In this document: in pieces, positions 16,384-25,153 of the stretch | Layout of the letters: each line of letters starts with the position of its first letter | How positions within the stretch are numbered: the first letter of the stretch is position 1 | NCBI GenBank assembly: GCA_964444685.1 | Contig: CAYUIG010000025.1 | Span: 1-48,718, forward strand | Direction of reading: 5' to 3' | Length of the DNA: 48,718 bases | DNA from: CAYUIG01 sp964444685 | GTDB taxonomy: Bacteria; Gemmatimonadota; Gemmatimonadetes; Longimicrobiales; RSA9 | Translations under genes and position numbers: made by a program | The notes under the pieces: generated by a model | The model's input: only the letters and a program-made list of their open reading frames with translations | Told to the model about the DNA's origin: nothing | Databases searched by the model: none

Positions 16384-19300
16384 ATGTCCCATTTCCGTTC
16401 TCCGCGTCGTGTCTTCGTGGCGGCGCTCGCCGGTTCGCTCGCGATCGGACTCTCCTGCGAACAGCTGGATGTCACGGCCGTCGACGTCGATTCCGTAACC
16501 ATCACACCGGATCCGACCTCGGTCGAAATCGGCAAGACGGTCCAGCTCGAGGCCGTCCTCGAGGACGCCGCGGGGAATCGACTGACCCGGCCGCTCCAGT
16601 GGTCGAGCGAGACGCCGTCGGTGGCCACCGTGGATGGCAACGGCCGTGTGACGGGTGTGACGGCCGGCACGGCGCGCATCGTCGCGGCTTCGGGTGGGCG
16701 CTCCGGCGATGCAATGGTGACGGTCACGCAGAACACCGTGGAGACGGTCGACGTGACGCCGGAGACCGCGGCACTCGCGCCGGGTGAGACGCAGCAGCTC
16801 ACCGCGGTCGCGCGCGACGCAGACGGACTGGCCATTCCGGGCCGTACAGCATCGTGGCTTTCCGAGAGCCCGGGCGTCGCGACCGTCAACGCATCCGGAG
16901 TGGTCACGGCCGTTTCGGTGGGCACGGCTACGATACGGGCAACCATCGACGGTGTTGTCGGCACCGCACTCATCGCAGTGCAGCAGAAGGCGGTGGCGTC
17001 GGTGACGGTCACGCCCCCCAATGCTTCCGTCCTGCGCAACAACACGGTTCAGCTCACGGCCGTGGCGCGCGCCGCGGACAATTCGATCCTCCTCGGCCGC
17101 ACCATCACCTGGATCAGCGATGCGCCGGCGATCGCCTCCGTCAACGGCAACGGCCTGGTCACGGGCGTTGCCATCGGAACGGCCACGATCCGCGCGGTCA
17201 TTGATGGTGTCACCGGCAGCGCGACGATCCAGGTGGAGAGCCGGCCGGTCGCATCGGTCACAGTCCAGCCTGCCGCCTCCGCTGTGATCGAGGGAAACAC
17301 CGTACAGCTGACGGCCGAACTGAAGGCGCAGGACGGCACCGTGCTCACGGGCCGCACGGTTACGTGGTCGTCGAGCGCAGCCGCAATCGCGACCGTGAAT
17401 GGCAACGGTCTCGTCACGGGTGTGCAGGTCGGCCAGGCCACCATCACCGCGACCGCGGAAGGGGTCTCGGGAACGGCCGTGGTCAACGTTCAGGCCAAGC
17501 CGGTCCAGACCGTAACGGTGACGCCGACGTCCGTGAGTCTGATGGTCGGCGATACCGTGCGCATCGCAGCCGAGCTCAGGGCCGCTGATGGTTCGTTGAT
17601 CACGAACAGGAAACCTGTCTGGTCCAGCTCCGACGATGCCATCGCGACGGTGGATACGGATGGCCTCGTCACTGCGGTGGCGCGCGGCAACGTCACGATT
17701 ACGGCGACTGCGGAAGGGAAGCAGGGAACGTCATCGGTCAGCGTGACCGATCCGGTTGCGACCGTCACGCTCGCGCCCGACTCCGCGAAGCTGATTCAGG
17801 GCGACACGCTCACGTTCGTCGCCACGACGCGTGCGTCCGACGGCACCGTGATCACCGGTCGCGTGATCGCGTGGTCGAGTCTGAACCCGGCCGTCGCGTC
17901 GATCGACCCGGCGACGGGCAAGGTGACGGCGGTCGCGGTCGGTACGACGCAGATCGTAGCAATGGTCGAAGGAAAGGCCGACAGCGCGAAGGTGACCGTC
18001 GACCCGAAGCCGGTCACGTCAGTCACGATTCAGCCCGCGAACCCGAGCGTGATCCTTGGTGGTACGCTCCAGCTCACCGGTGAATTGAAGGCGGCCGACG
18101 GTACGGTGCTTTCAGGTCGGCCGGTGCAGTGGACCTCTACGGATCAGACGGTGGCAACGGTCACGAACACCGGCCTGGTGTCGGGGCTGAAGGTCGGCTC
18201 AACAACCATTCGCCTGACCTCGACCAACGAAGGTGTGTTCGGCGAGGTCGTGCTGCAGGTCGTCGATCAGCCGGTCGCTTCGGTGGTCGTGACACCGCCG
18301 ACCGCGAACATGTTCGTCGGTGATACGCTCCGACTGAATGCGTTAACACTCGCAGCCGATGGCGTGACGGACCTCCAGCGCAGCGTCACGTGGAGCATCG
18401 AGGCCATCACGGGCGACGCTTCGATCTCCGCCAGCGGACTCGTGGAGGCCCTCGCGCCGGGTACGGTCCGCGCGATCGCAACCGCGGAGCAGAAGGCCGA
18501 CACATCCATCATCACCATTTCCCTCAAACCGGTGAACGTGGTCACGGTGTCGCCGAAACCGGTGAACATCATAGAGGGTCAGACGCAGGCCGTTTCGGCT
18601 GCGCTCCAGGCTTCCGACGGGACGCCTTTGACTCGGCAGGTTACGTGGACATCCCGCAACTCGGGCGTGGCCACCGTCACGTCGTCGGGCCTCACGACGG
18701 CCAACGTTCAGGGAGTTCTGGCCGGTTCGGCCTACGTTGTCGCCGAGGCGGAGGGCAAGAGTGACTCCACACTCGTTACGGTGACGCAGAAGCCGGTGAA
18801 CACGGTCGTAATGGCGCCGAACCCGCTGAGTGTCGAGGTGGGTCAGACGCAGGCGGTTACTGCGTCACTTCAGGCTTCCGATGGCACTCCGTTGTCGCGG
18901 CAGGTGACGTGGACTTCCCGGAACACTGGACTGGCCATTGTCACCTCGACTGGCCTCACTACGGCGAACGTTCAGGGCGTAATGGAAGGGCAGGTGTACA
19001 TCGTTGCCGAGGCCGAAGGGAAGTCGGATTCCACGCTCGTGACGGTGACGCCGAAGCCAGTGAACACTGTCACGGTGTCGCCGAAGCCGGTGAATATCGA
19101 GGAGAGTCAGGCGCAGGCGGTTACGGCCGCACTCCAGGCCTTGGATGGCACACCACTGTCGCGACAGGTTACGTGGACCTCTCGGAACACGGGCGTCGTC
19201 ACGGTAAACTCGACGGGTCTCACCACCGCTAATGTTCAGGGTGTTTCGGCTGGCTCGGTTTATGTCGTTGCGGCGGCCGAGGGCAAGAGCGATTCCACGC

Positions 19301-20148
19301 TCGTTACGGTGACCCCGAAGCCGGTCAACACGGTGACGGTGTCGCCGCAACCTGTGAACATCGAAGAGAGTCAGACACAGGCGCTCACCGCAGCACTTCA
19401 GGCACTAGACGGTACGCCGCTGTCGCGTCAGGTGACATGGACCTCACGTAACCCGGCTGTGGCCAACGTGACTTCCACAGGCCTCACGACCGCCAACGCT
19501 GAAGGAGTTGCAATCGGCTCGGCCTATGTCATCGCGGAGGCGGAGGGCAAGTTCGACTCGACACTTGTCACAGTGATGCAGAAGTCTGTGAACACGGTCA
19601 CCGTGTCGCCGAAGCCGTTGAACGTCGAACAGGGTCAGACCCAAGGGGTCACGGCCGCACTCCAGGCTATCGACGGCACTCCGTTGTCTCGCCAGGTAAC
19701 GTGGACTTCGCGGGATCCAGGCGTGGCGTCGGTGACCTCGACGGGTCTCACGACCGCCGACGTGCAGGGCGTTCTGGCTGGTTCCGTCTACGTGATTGCG
19801 GAGGCAGAAGGCAAGTCGGATTCGACACTGGTGACGGTGACGCCGCCGCCGCCGCTACCGGTCGACGACATTCTCATCGCACCCGGCACGTCATTGCAGG
19901 CCGCTGATGGCGCCCTTGTCTCGCTCTCGGCAACGGTGATGGCAGGCGGGGTCGACGATACGGCCAACAGAACCGTTGTCTGGAGCGTCGACGACCTGGC
20001 TCATGCAAGCGTGACGACCACGGGTAACGCCAGTGCTGATATTCAGCTCGCAAGCGGTCTTGGGACGGGAACAATGGTGACCTTGACCGTGTCTGTTCAG
20101 GGCGATCCGGCGAACAAGCAGGTACAGGTTACGATCGAGATCCTCTAG
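16384..20148 (+). CDS. Giant BIG2-repeat surface protein (14 Ig-like domains)
   Basis: 1254 residues. The N-terminus has a signal sequence (RVFVAALAGSLAIGLSC) whose cysteine may be lipidated, although the lipobox is imperfect. Fourteen BIG2-like domains follow, opening at sequences such as VDSVTITP, VETVDVTP, VASVTVTP and so on. Domains 9-13 (about residues 717-1156) are near-identical 88-residue units encoded by a 264-bp tandem repeat. The last domain begins VDDILIAPGTSLQ and closes the protein without an anchor or enzymatic module. Likely a rod-like surface adhesin or structural filament; ligand unknown. Starts 1 bp after the preceding stop; a pseudokinase gene follows 3 bp after its stop, implying one transcript. 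Confidence 0.87.
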   Translation: MSHFRSPRRVFVAALAGSLAIGLSCEQLDVTAVDVDSVTITPDPTSVEIGKTVQLEAVLEDAAGNRLTRPLQWSSETPSVATVDGNGRVTGVTAGTARIVAASGGRSGDAMVTVTQNTVETVDVTPETAALAPGETQQLTAVARDADGLAIPGRTASWLSESPGVATVNASGVVTAVSVGTATIRATIDGVVGTALIAVQQKAVASVTVTPPNASVLRNNTVQLTAVARAADNSILLGRTITWISDAPAIASVNGNGLVTGVAIGTATIRAVIDGVTGSATIQVESRPVASVTVQPAASAVIEGNTVQLTAELKAQDGTVLTGRTVTWSSSAAAIATVNGNGLVTGVQVGQATITATAEGVSGTAVVNVQAKPVQTVTVTPTSVSLMVGDTVRIAAELRAADGSLITNRKPVWSSSDDAIATVDTDGLVTAVARGNVTITATAEGKQGTSSVSVTDPVATVTLAPDSAKLIQGDTLTFVATTRASDGTVITGRVIAWSSLNPAVASIDPATGKVTAVAVGTTQIVAMVEGKADSAKVTVDPKPVTSVTIQPANPSVILGGTLQLTGELKAADGTVLSGRPVQWTSTDQTVATVTNTGLVSGLKVGSTTIRLTSTNEGVFGEVVLQVVDQPVASVVVTPPTANMFVGDTLRLNALTLAADGVTDLQRSVTWSIEAITGDASISASGLVEALAPGTVRAIATAEQKADTSIITISLKPVNVVTVSPKPVNIIEGQTQAVSAALQASDGTPLTRQVTWTSRNSGVATVTSSGLTTANVQGVLAGSAYVVAEAEGKSDSTLVTVTQKPVNTVVMAPNPLSVEVGQTQAVTASLQASDGTPLSRQVTWTSRNTGLAIVTSTGLTTANVQGVMEGQVYIVAEAEGKSDSTLVTVTPKPVNTVTVSPKPVNIEESQAQAVTAALQALDGTPLSRQVTWTSRNTGVVTVNSTGLTTANVQGVSAGSVYVVAAAEGKSDSTLVTVTPKPVNTVTVSPQPVNIEESQTQALTAALQALDGTPLSRQVTWTSRNPAVANVTSTGLTTANAEGVAIGSAYVIAEAEGKFDSTLVTVMQKSVNTVTVSPKPLNVEQGQTQGVTAALQAIDGTPLSRQVTWTSRDPGVASVTSTGLTTADVQGVLAGSVYVIAEAEGKSDSTLVTVTPPPPLPVDDILIAPGTSLQAADGALVSLSATVMAGGVDDTANRTVVWSVDDLAHASVTTTGNASADIQLASGLGTGTMVTLTVSVQGDPANKQVQVTIEIL
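18531..19850 (+). repeat. Five 264-bp tandem repeats encoding near-identical BIG2 domains
   Basis: Units begin at 18531, 18795, 19059, 19323 and 19587, all exactly 264 bp (88 codons) apart. Each encodes a segment opening VNTVTVSPKPVN(I/V)E and including TPLSRQVTWTSRN, GLTTANVQGV and AEGKSDSTLVTV. Sequence identity is clear at the DNA level with scattered synonymous changes. Copy number is likely to vary between strains by recombination. Confidence 0.9.
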
Positions 20149-20151
20149 CGG

Positions 20152-22116
20152 ATGACCCGAAACGATCCTCAGCCCGGCGGCACCCGTGTGCTGCACTATC
20201 GCCTCGAGCGCAAGCTGGGCGAGGACGCGCTGGGGGAAGTGCATCTCGCGGTCGATGAGCTGCTCGAGCGTGAAGTCGTAATCAAGCTCATCCGCACCGA
20301 ACACGCCGCCGCGCCGGAAGAGGTCGAAGGCTGGCGTTCGTACTTCCGGTCCCAGGCGCGCCGGGCGGCACGCGTCAACCATCCGGGCCTCGTCACGATC
20401 CACGCGTACGAAGACCTCATCGCGATGGACGCCATCGTGATGGAGCACGTCCCCGGCGAGACCGTCGAAGAATTGCTAGACCGCGGCGTGCGCTGGTGGC
20501 CGGCCACGACGGTGCGGCTGATGATCCGCATCGCCGATGCGGTGCAGGCTGCACACGCGCAGGGGATCGTCCACGGCCACCTCAACCTCCACAATGTGAA
20601 GGTCTCGCCCGAGGGCCGCGTGAAGGTCATGGACCTCGGCATCCCGAAGCTCGTATCGGGCGAGGAGCTGCCGTTGGCCGCGGCTGCGGGGCAGGGGTCG
20701 GAAGCGCGCCCGCGCGCCGACGTGCGTCAGCTCGGCGGCATGGCGTATCGGATGCTGGCGGCGGGTCGTCGCTTCAACAGCGACCGCGAGCCCGCGCCGG
20801 ACGAGTCGCCGACCGATGCCTCGCTGGACACGTGGCTGCTCGGTCCGCTCGATCCCGTACTGGAACGCGCGATCGCCGAGAGGTCCGGCTACGCGAACGC
20901 CGGCGAGTTCGCGGCTGCGCTCTCCGCGGTGCTCGACGCCGCGATGCAGTCGGCCGCGATGCCATACCGCCGCGGCGCATACGGCTACACACCTGCGGAC
21001 CTCGCGCCGGGAATGCGCGGCGGTTCCGCGCGCATGGGCGTCGAGGACGAACCGGAGACGCCCGCGCCGGGAATGCCGCTGCGCCAGAAGCCGGTGCCTC
21101 CCTCGCCTTCGCGCCTCGTGCTGCCGCCCGACTTCGATTCGAGCGTGCCCGAGGAACTGCCGATCGCACCGGCGGCGCATCCGAATCTGATAAAGCGTGC
21201 ACGCACGCTTGCGCGTACCGCGGAACGGCGCTTCGATCTCAGGGGCTCGCGCCGCGCCATCGCGGCCGGCTTCATTTTGCTCCTCGCCGCGGGCGGAGCG
21301 GCCGCGTGGAAGATCGCGGGTGGCTCCGATGCAACGGTGCCGTCCGATGCGGCCGTGCGCGACTCGCTCGAAGCGATCCTCGTAGCACCGATCGCGTCGC
21401 CGCCGGTCGCAGAGGATTCGGTCGAAGAAGCGCCCGCACCGGTGGAACCGCCGGCACCGACGTCGTCGTCCACGCTCGTCGGTACCGTGAGTACGAACGT
21501 GCGCGGCGCCGTCGTTCGCGAATTGGGCAGCAACGCGGACCCGATCCCGCTGCCCGCGGAGCTCAGTGTACCGATCGGTGATTCGCTCGTACTCGAGGTC
21601 GCGCGCCGCGGCTACGTCCCCGCGCGCCGCGTTTTCCGCGGCACCGACCTGGAAGTCCCGCTGATCGCGGATTCGGTGAGTGTGACGTTTCGGAGCAACG
21701 TGACGGCCGACGTGCTGATCTCGCCGCCGAACGGCCCGCTGAATCCGCAGCGCATCGGCACCACCGGCTCGACGCTCCGTGTGCCGACGGGGAGCTGGCG
21801 CGTCGTGCTGCGCACGCCGTATCACCCCGACTTCGTCTCGAACGTCGCGTGGACCACGCCGGGCATGCGACACACCGTGGAGAAGATGGACTACTCGACG
21901 CGCGGCGCGCTGATGGTGACCGTGGACGGCACGTGGGCGCGCGTCAGCGTGGATGGCGGAACGAACGTCGAGACACCGCACCGCTTCGACAATTTGCCGA
22001 TCGGTCCGCACGTGCTGCGCCTCACGCGCGATGGCTACGTGTCGATCACCGATACCGTCGTCGTACGTCCCGACACCGTCGTGGCGCAGCGCTACGTGCT
22101 GCGCCGTTCGCAGTAG
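20152..22116 (+). CDS. Predicted pseudokinase (Ser/Thr kinase fold) with TM segment and PEGA-like domains
   Basis: 654 residues. The N-terminal 260 residues have the bacterial Ser/Thr kinase fold: degenerate glycine loop LGEDALGEV, beta-3 Lys K45 (VVIKLI), hinge IVMEHVPGETVEELL. The catalytic loop is HGHLNLHN (141-148) where HRDLKPxN is expected, so the catalytic Asp is His143 and the Lys is Asn145; the DFG position is DLG (161-163) and no APE segment is seen. Phosphotransfer is therefore unlikely. One TM helix (about 367-387: AIAAGFILLLAAGGAAAW) leads to an acidic Pro-rich linker and extracytoplasmic PEGA-like repeats (VLISPPNGPLN; ARVSVDGG followed by RLTRDGYVS). It may sense or bind envelope components such as the BIG2 protein encoded 3 bp upstream. 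Confidence 0.85.
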   Translation: MTRNDPQPGGTRVLHYRLERKLGEDALGEVHLAVDELLEREVVIKLIRTEHAAAPEEVEGWRSYFRSQARRAARVNHPGLVTIHAYEDLIAMDAIVMEHVPGETVEELLDRGVRWWPATTVRLMIRIADAVQAAHAQGIVHGHLNLHNVKVSPEGRVKVMDLGIPKLVSGEELPLAAAAGQGSEARPRADVRQLGGMAYRMLAAGRRFNSDREPAPDESPTDASLDTWLLGPLDPVLERAIAERSGYANAGEFAAALSAVLDAAMQSAAMPYRRGAYGYTPADLAPGMRGGSARMGVEDEPETPAPGMPLRQKPVPPSPSRLVLPPDFDSSVPEELPIAPAAHPNLIKRARTLARTAERRFDLRGSRRAIAAGFILLLAAGGAAAWKIAGGSDATVPSDAAVRDSLEAILVAPIASPPVAEDSVEEAPAPVEPPAPTSSSTLVGTVSTNVRGAVVRELGSNADPIPLPAELSVPIGDSLVLEVARRGYVPARRVFRGTDLEVPLIADSVSVTFRSNVTADVLISPPNGPLNPQRIGTTGSTLRVPTGSWRVVLRTPYHPDFVSNVAWTTPGMRHTVEKMDYSTRGALMVTVDGTWARVSVDGGTNVETPHRFDNLPIGPHVLRLTRDGYVSITDTVVVRPDTVVAQRYVLRRSQ

Positions 22117-22123
22117 CGGATCG

Positions 22124-23977
22124 GTGCCGGCGCCGGCCGCAGCCACACCTCCAGCCGATCCACGCACGCTCTACGCTGCGCGCCGCGACGCGTTCGAAGC
22201 TGCGCGCGCCGCCGAGGCCTCCCGTTCGCTCCGCATGTCCGGCATGCGCGCCACCACCTTCGCCGGTGCGCTCGCGTTCGGCGTGCTCGCGGAAGTGCGG
22301 CCCGGCGTCCTGCCGTTGGTCGCTGCATTCCTGTGCGTGGCGGCGTTCATTGCGCTCGTCGTCGCGCACAACCGCATCCGCGCCTCCGAAAAGCGCCTCA
22401 CCGTCTTGCGCGACCTGAACGAGGAAGGGATTCGGCGTCTCGATCGCGACTGGAGTCAGCTTCCGGTGCAGCAGCCCGCACACGCGCTCCCGGATTTCGC
22501 GACCGACCTCGATCTCTTCGGCAGTCCGGGACTGACGCAACTGCTTGGTCCCACCGGAACACCCGCCGGTGCCGCCACGCTCGCGAGCTGGCTGCTCCAG
22601 CCGGCGGCGCCCGACGTCCTGCGTGCGCGGCAATCCACCGCACGCGATCTCGCCCAACGCAACGACTTCCGCGACGACTTCGCCGCGGAGCCCCGCCTGC
22701 ACGCCGGCGCGAACGCGGAAGACGTGGAACGCTTCCTGTCGTGGGCGGAGGGCGACACATGGCTCGCCCAGCGGCCGTGGCTCGCACGCGCGCGCTGGCT
22801 GCTGCCCATCGCCAGCATTGCGCTGATCGCCCTCGACATCGCAACACGCGGCGGGCCGGCACTGTGGGTGATCCCGGTGTCGATCGCGCTGTGGATCACG
22901 CTGCGCCCGGGTGAATCGGTGCGCAAACGGTTCGGCTATGTGTTCGGCCGCGAAGGCCTGTTGCGCGCGTACCCGCGTCTGCTCCGATTGGCGACGTCGC
23001 TCGACTCCGACGACCCGTCCGTCCGCGCGCTGCGCGCGCGCTTCGATGCGGGCGGCATCGATACCGTGACATGGCTGCACAAACTCGCGAAGCTCGAGCA
23101 CCTCGCCAATCTGCGCCTGTCCGGCCTCATGTACGCGCCCGTGCAGATCCTCCTCCTGTGGGACCTGCACGTGCTCGCCGCACTCGAACGCTGGCAGCAG
23201 CAGGCCGGGCCGCACGTGCGCACGTGGCTCGACGCGCTCGGTGAACTCGAGTCGCTGTGCGCCATCGCGACGCTCACGCACGACCATCCGGACTGGTGCT
23301 GGCCGAACATCGATCCCGCCGCGGACCGCTTTGAGGCGGAATCGCTCGGCCACCCCATGATCGCGGAGGATGCACGCGTCGCAAATGACGTCGCGGTGGG
23401 TCCACCGGGAACGTTCCTGCTCATCACCGGCTCGAACATGTCGGGCAAGAGCACGCTGCTGCGAGCCATCGGCACCAACGCAGTGCTGGCGCAGGCGGGT
23501 GCGCCGGTGTGCGCGCGCAGGCTGCGCATGCCGCCCGTGCGCCTCGGCTCGAGCATCCACGTGCACGATTCGCTCGTGCAGGGCACGTCCTACTTCATGG
23601 CGCAGCTCGAGCATATGAAACGCGTCGTGCAGGCCGCGACCGCGGGCGGGCCGATGCTGCTCTATCTGCTCGACGAGATGCTCCAGGGCACGAACACCGC
23701 CGAGCGGCGCATTGCCGCCACGGTCGTGCTCCGCCATCTGATCGACGCGGGCGCCATTGGAGCGGTCACGACGCACGACCTCGAGCTCGCGCAGGAGCCG
23801 GAGCTCGTGCCCGCCATGCGGCCGGTGCATTTCACGGAGACAGTGGTGCGGGAGGAAGGTCGCGACGCGCTGGTGTTCGACTACGTGCTGCGGCCGGGCG
23901 TCGCCACGTCGACGAACGCGCTCAAGCTGATGGAGATCGTGGGGCTGTCGGCGCCGAAACCATCTTCGCCGTCGTGA
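22124..23977 (+). CDS. Membrane-associated MutS-family ATPase (MutS domain V)
   Basis: 617 residues from the GTG at 22124, 7 bp after the pseudokinase stop; there is no strong Shine-Dalgarno, so coupling is likely. Hydrophobic helices lie at about 46-82, 226-240 and 246-260. Residues 300-400 are helical like the MutS core/lever, and the C-terminal part is the MutS ATPase: Walker A GSNMSGKST (436-444), SSIHVHDSLVQGTSYFMAQL, Walker B LLYLLDEMLQGTN, then TTHDLEL. The mismatch-recognition and connector domains of MutS proper are missing. This type is usually labelled a MutS-related DNA mismatch repair protein, but a repair role is undocumented. It converges on, and overlaps by 56 bp, the DinB gene. 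Confidence 0.85.
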   Translation: MPAPAAATPPADPRTLYAARRDAFEAARAAEASRSLRMSGMRATTFAGALAFGVLAEVRPGVLPLVAAFLCVAAFIALVVAHNRIRASEKRLTVLRDLNEEGIRRLDRDWSQLPVQQPAHALPDFATDLDLFGSPGLTQLLGPTGTPAGAATLASWLLQPAAPDVLRARQSTARDLAQRNDFRDDFAAEPRLHAGANAEDVERFLSWAEGDTWLAQRPWLARARWLLPIASIALIALDIATRGGPALWVIPVSIALWITLRPGESVRKRFGYVFGREGLLRAYPRLLRLATSLDSDDPSVRALRARFDAGGIDTVTWLHKLAKLEHLANLRLSGLMYAPVQILLLWDLHVLAALERWQQQAGPHVRTWLDALGELESLCAIATLTHDHPDWCWPNIDPAADRFEAESLGHPMIAEDARVANDVAVGPPGTFLLITGSNMSGKSTLLRAIGTNAVLAQAGAPVCARRLRMPPVRLGSSIHVHDSLVQGTSYFMAQLEHMKRVVQAATAGGPMLLYLLDEMLQGTNTAERRIAATVVLRHLIDAGAIGAVTTHDLELAQEPELVPAMRPVHFTETVVREEGRDALVFDYVLRPGVATSTNALKLMEIVGLSAPKPSSPS

Positions 23978-24446
23978 TGACCTGCGCCGCGTGGCGCGTC
24001 GTGTGCTCCGCGATGTGGCCGAGGAGACCGATCACGCTGCTCGGCACTCGCTTCGACCCGACCTCACGCGGCTCGTAGAGCGACTCCGGAGACACGGACC
24101 GCATTGCATCCAGCGCGCGAGAGATCGCACCGCCCGCGATCGCGAGCAGTTCTTCCGGGTCCGCCGGTTCGTGTCCGCGCTCGCGCTCTTCCGCGAGTGC
24201 TGCCCGCTGATCCTCATCCAGCATGCGCCCCGCCGCGTACGTGAGCAACCTGTCGATCGAGCCGGCGAGGTGGCGGAGGTGATACGCGATGGACGCGACG
24301 CCGCCGGGTCGCCGCGCCGTCTGTTCGCGTGTGAGCGGACGCACCCACTTCTCGAGATCCTGCGCGGACTGCATCAGTGCGTGTGCGGCGGGCGCGAGCG
24401 CCGGTGGGATCCCCAGCGGCGGCCCCGTCAGCCACGCCTCCGTCAC
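23922..24446 (-). CDS. DinB-family protein
   Basis: 174 residues from a GTG at 24446 that overlaps the stop of the HD-GYP gene (GTGA). DinB-fold histidines are H56 or H59 (YHLRHLAGSIDRLL), H148 and H152 (GHIAEHTTRHAAQ). The C-terminal tail (KMVSAPTAPRSPSA) overlaps the MutS-like gene antisense. It is the last gene of the minus-strand operon that starts at 27630. A thiol-transferase or similar role is possible; the link to c-di-GMP signalling is by position only. It is only distantly like the DinB protein at 11.6 kb. Confidence 0.83.
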   Translation of the reverse strand: MTEAWLTGPPLGIPPALAPAAHALMQSAQDLEKWVRPLTREQTARRPGGVASIAYHLRHLAGSIDRLLTYAAGRMLDEDQRAALAEERERGHEPADPEELLAIAGGAISRALDAMRSVSPESLYEPREVGSKRVPSSVIGLLGHIAEHTTRHAAQVITTAKMVSAPTAPRSPSA

Positions 24447-25153
24447 AGCACGGGTTCCGTATGGCGCCGGATCAGGCGGGTGAATGCGGGTGCCAGCTGC
24501 GAATCGAACTCGAATCCTGCGCGTTCTGCGATGAACGACAGCACGACCTCCTGAGGCCAGGCAGAGCGGTACGGCCGGTCGGTGCTGAGCGCGTGCCAGA
24601 TGTCGCAGAGCTGCACCATGCGACTGATTCGGTGCGGCGCACGCCGCGGCTCCACCGACGGATAGCCGGACCCATCCTGGCGCAAGTGGTGCTCGAATGC
24701 AACCACCGCCGGCAGCGCGAGACCTGCGTCCGCGGCGATGATCACGCGCGCACCGATGACCGGATGCTCCTTGAGTTGCGTGCGTTGTGCATCGTCGATC
24801 GGGCCCGCACGATTCACGATGTCGGCAGGCAGCCGGCACATGCCGATGTCGTGCAGCAGTGCCGAGATCGCCACGAGCCGCACGGCTTCCTCGTTCATTT
24901 CGAGCGAACGCGCGAACGCCAGTGCGAGCGACGCGGTGTTCACAGCGTGCACGGGCAGGTAGTCCGAGGGGCCCTCCTGCCGCGCCTGGATCATCGCGGG
25001 TCGCGCCAGCGCGTACGGCTCGAGCGCAAGCGCATCCGCCACACCTTCGACTTCGGCTACGGGCAGACGCCGCCCTTCCGCCACCTCGTCGAAGACGAAG
25101 CGCATCGCCTCCACTTCCGCGGCCAGCGGCGCACCCGTCATCGCGCGGCTCAT
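24443..25153 (-). CDS. HD-GYP-type domain protein (probable c-di-GMP phosphodiesterase)
   Basis: 236 residues. The HD-GYP hallmarks are complete: H69 (PVHAVNTASLA), H101-D102 (LLHDIGMCRLP), H130 (KEHPVIGA), H155-H156 with DGSGYP (160-165), and D184 (LCDIWHALSTDRPYR). HD-GYP enzymes hydrolyse c-di-GMP to pGpG/GMP with a di- or tri-iron centre. No receiver or other sensory domain is attached. The start at 25153 overlaps the HEAT-repeat gene's stop (ATGA); ATG 25141 is an alternative that removes four residues. It shares an operon with a GGDEF-like membrane protein, which supports a c-di-GMP role. Confidence 0.87.
   Translation of the reverse strand: MSRAMTGAPLAAEVEAMRFVFDEVAEGRRLPVAEVEGVADALALEPYALARPAMIQARQEGPSDYLPVHAVNTASLALAFARSLEMNEEAVRLVAISALLHDIGMCRLPADIVNRAGPIDDAQRTQLKEHPVIGARVIIAADAGLALPAVVAFEHHLRQDGSGYPSVEPRRAPHRISRMVQLCDIWHALSTDRPYRSAWPQEVVLSFIAERAGFEFDSQLAPAFTRLIRRHTEPVL

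Noticed and set aside
20152..20950. Annotation of this gene as an active Ser/Thr kinase
   Set aside because: The catalytic Asp of HRD is His and the catalytic-loop Lys is Asn, so activity is unlikely despite the fold.
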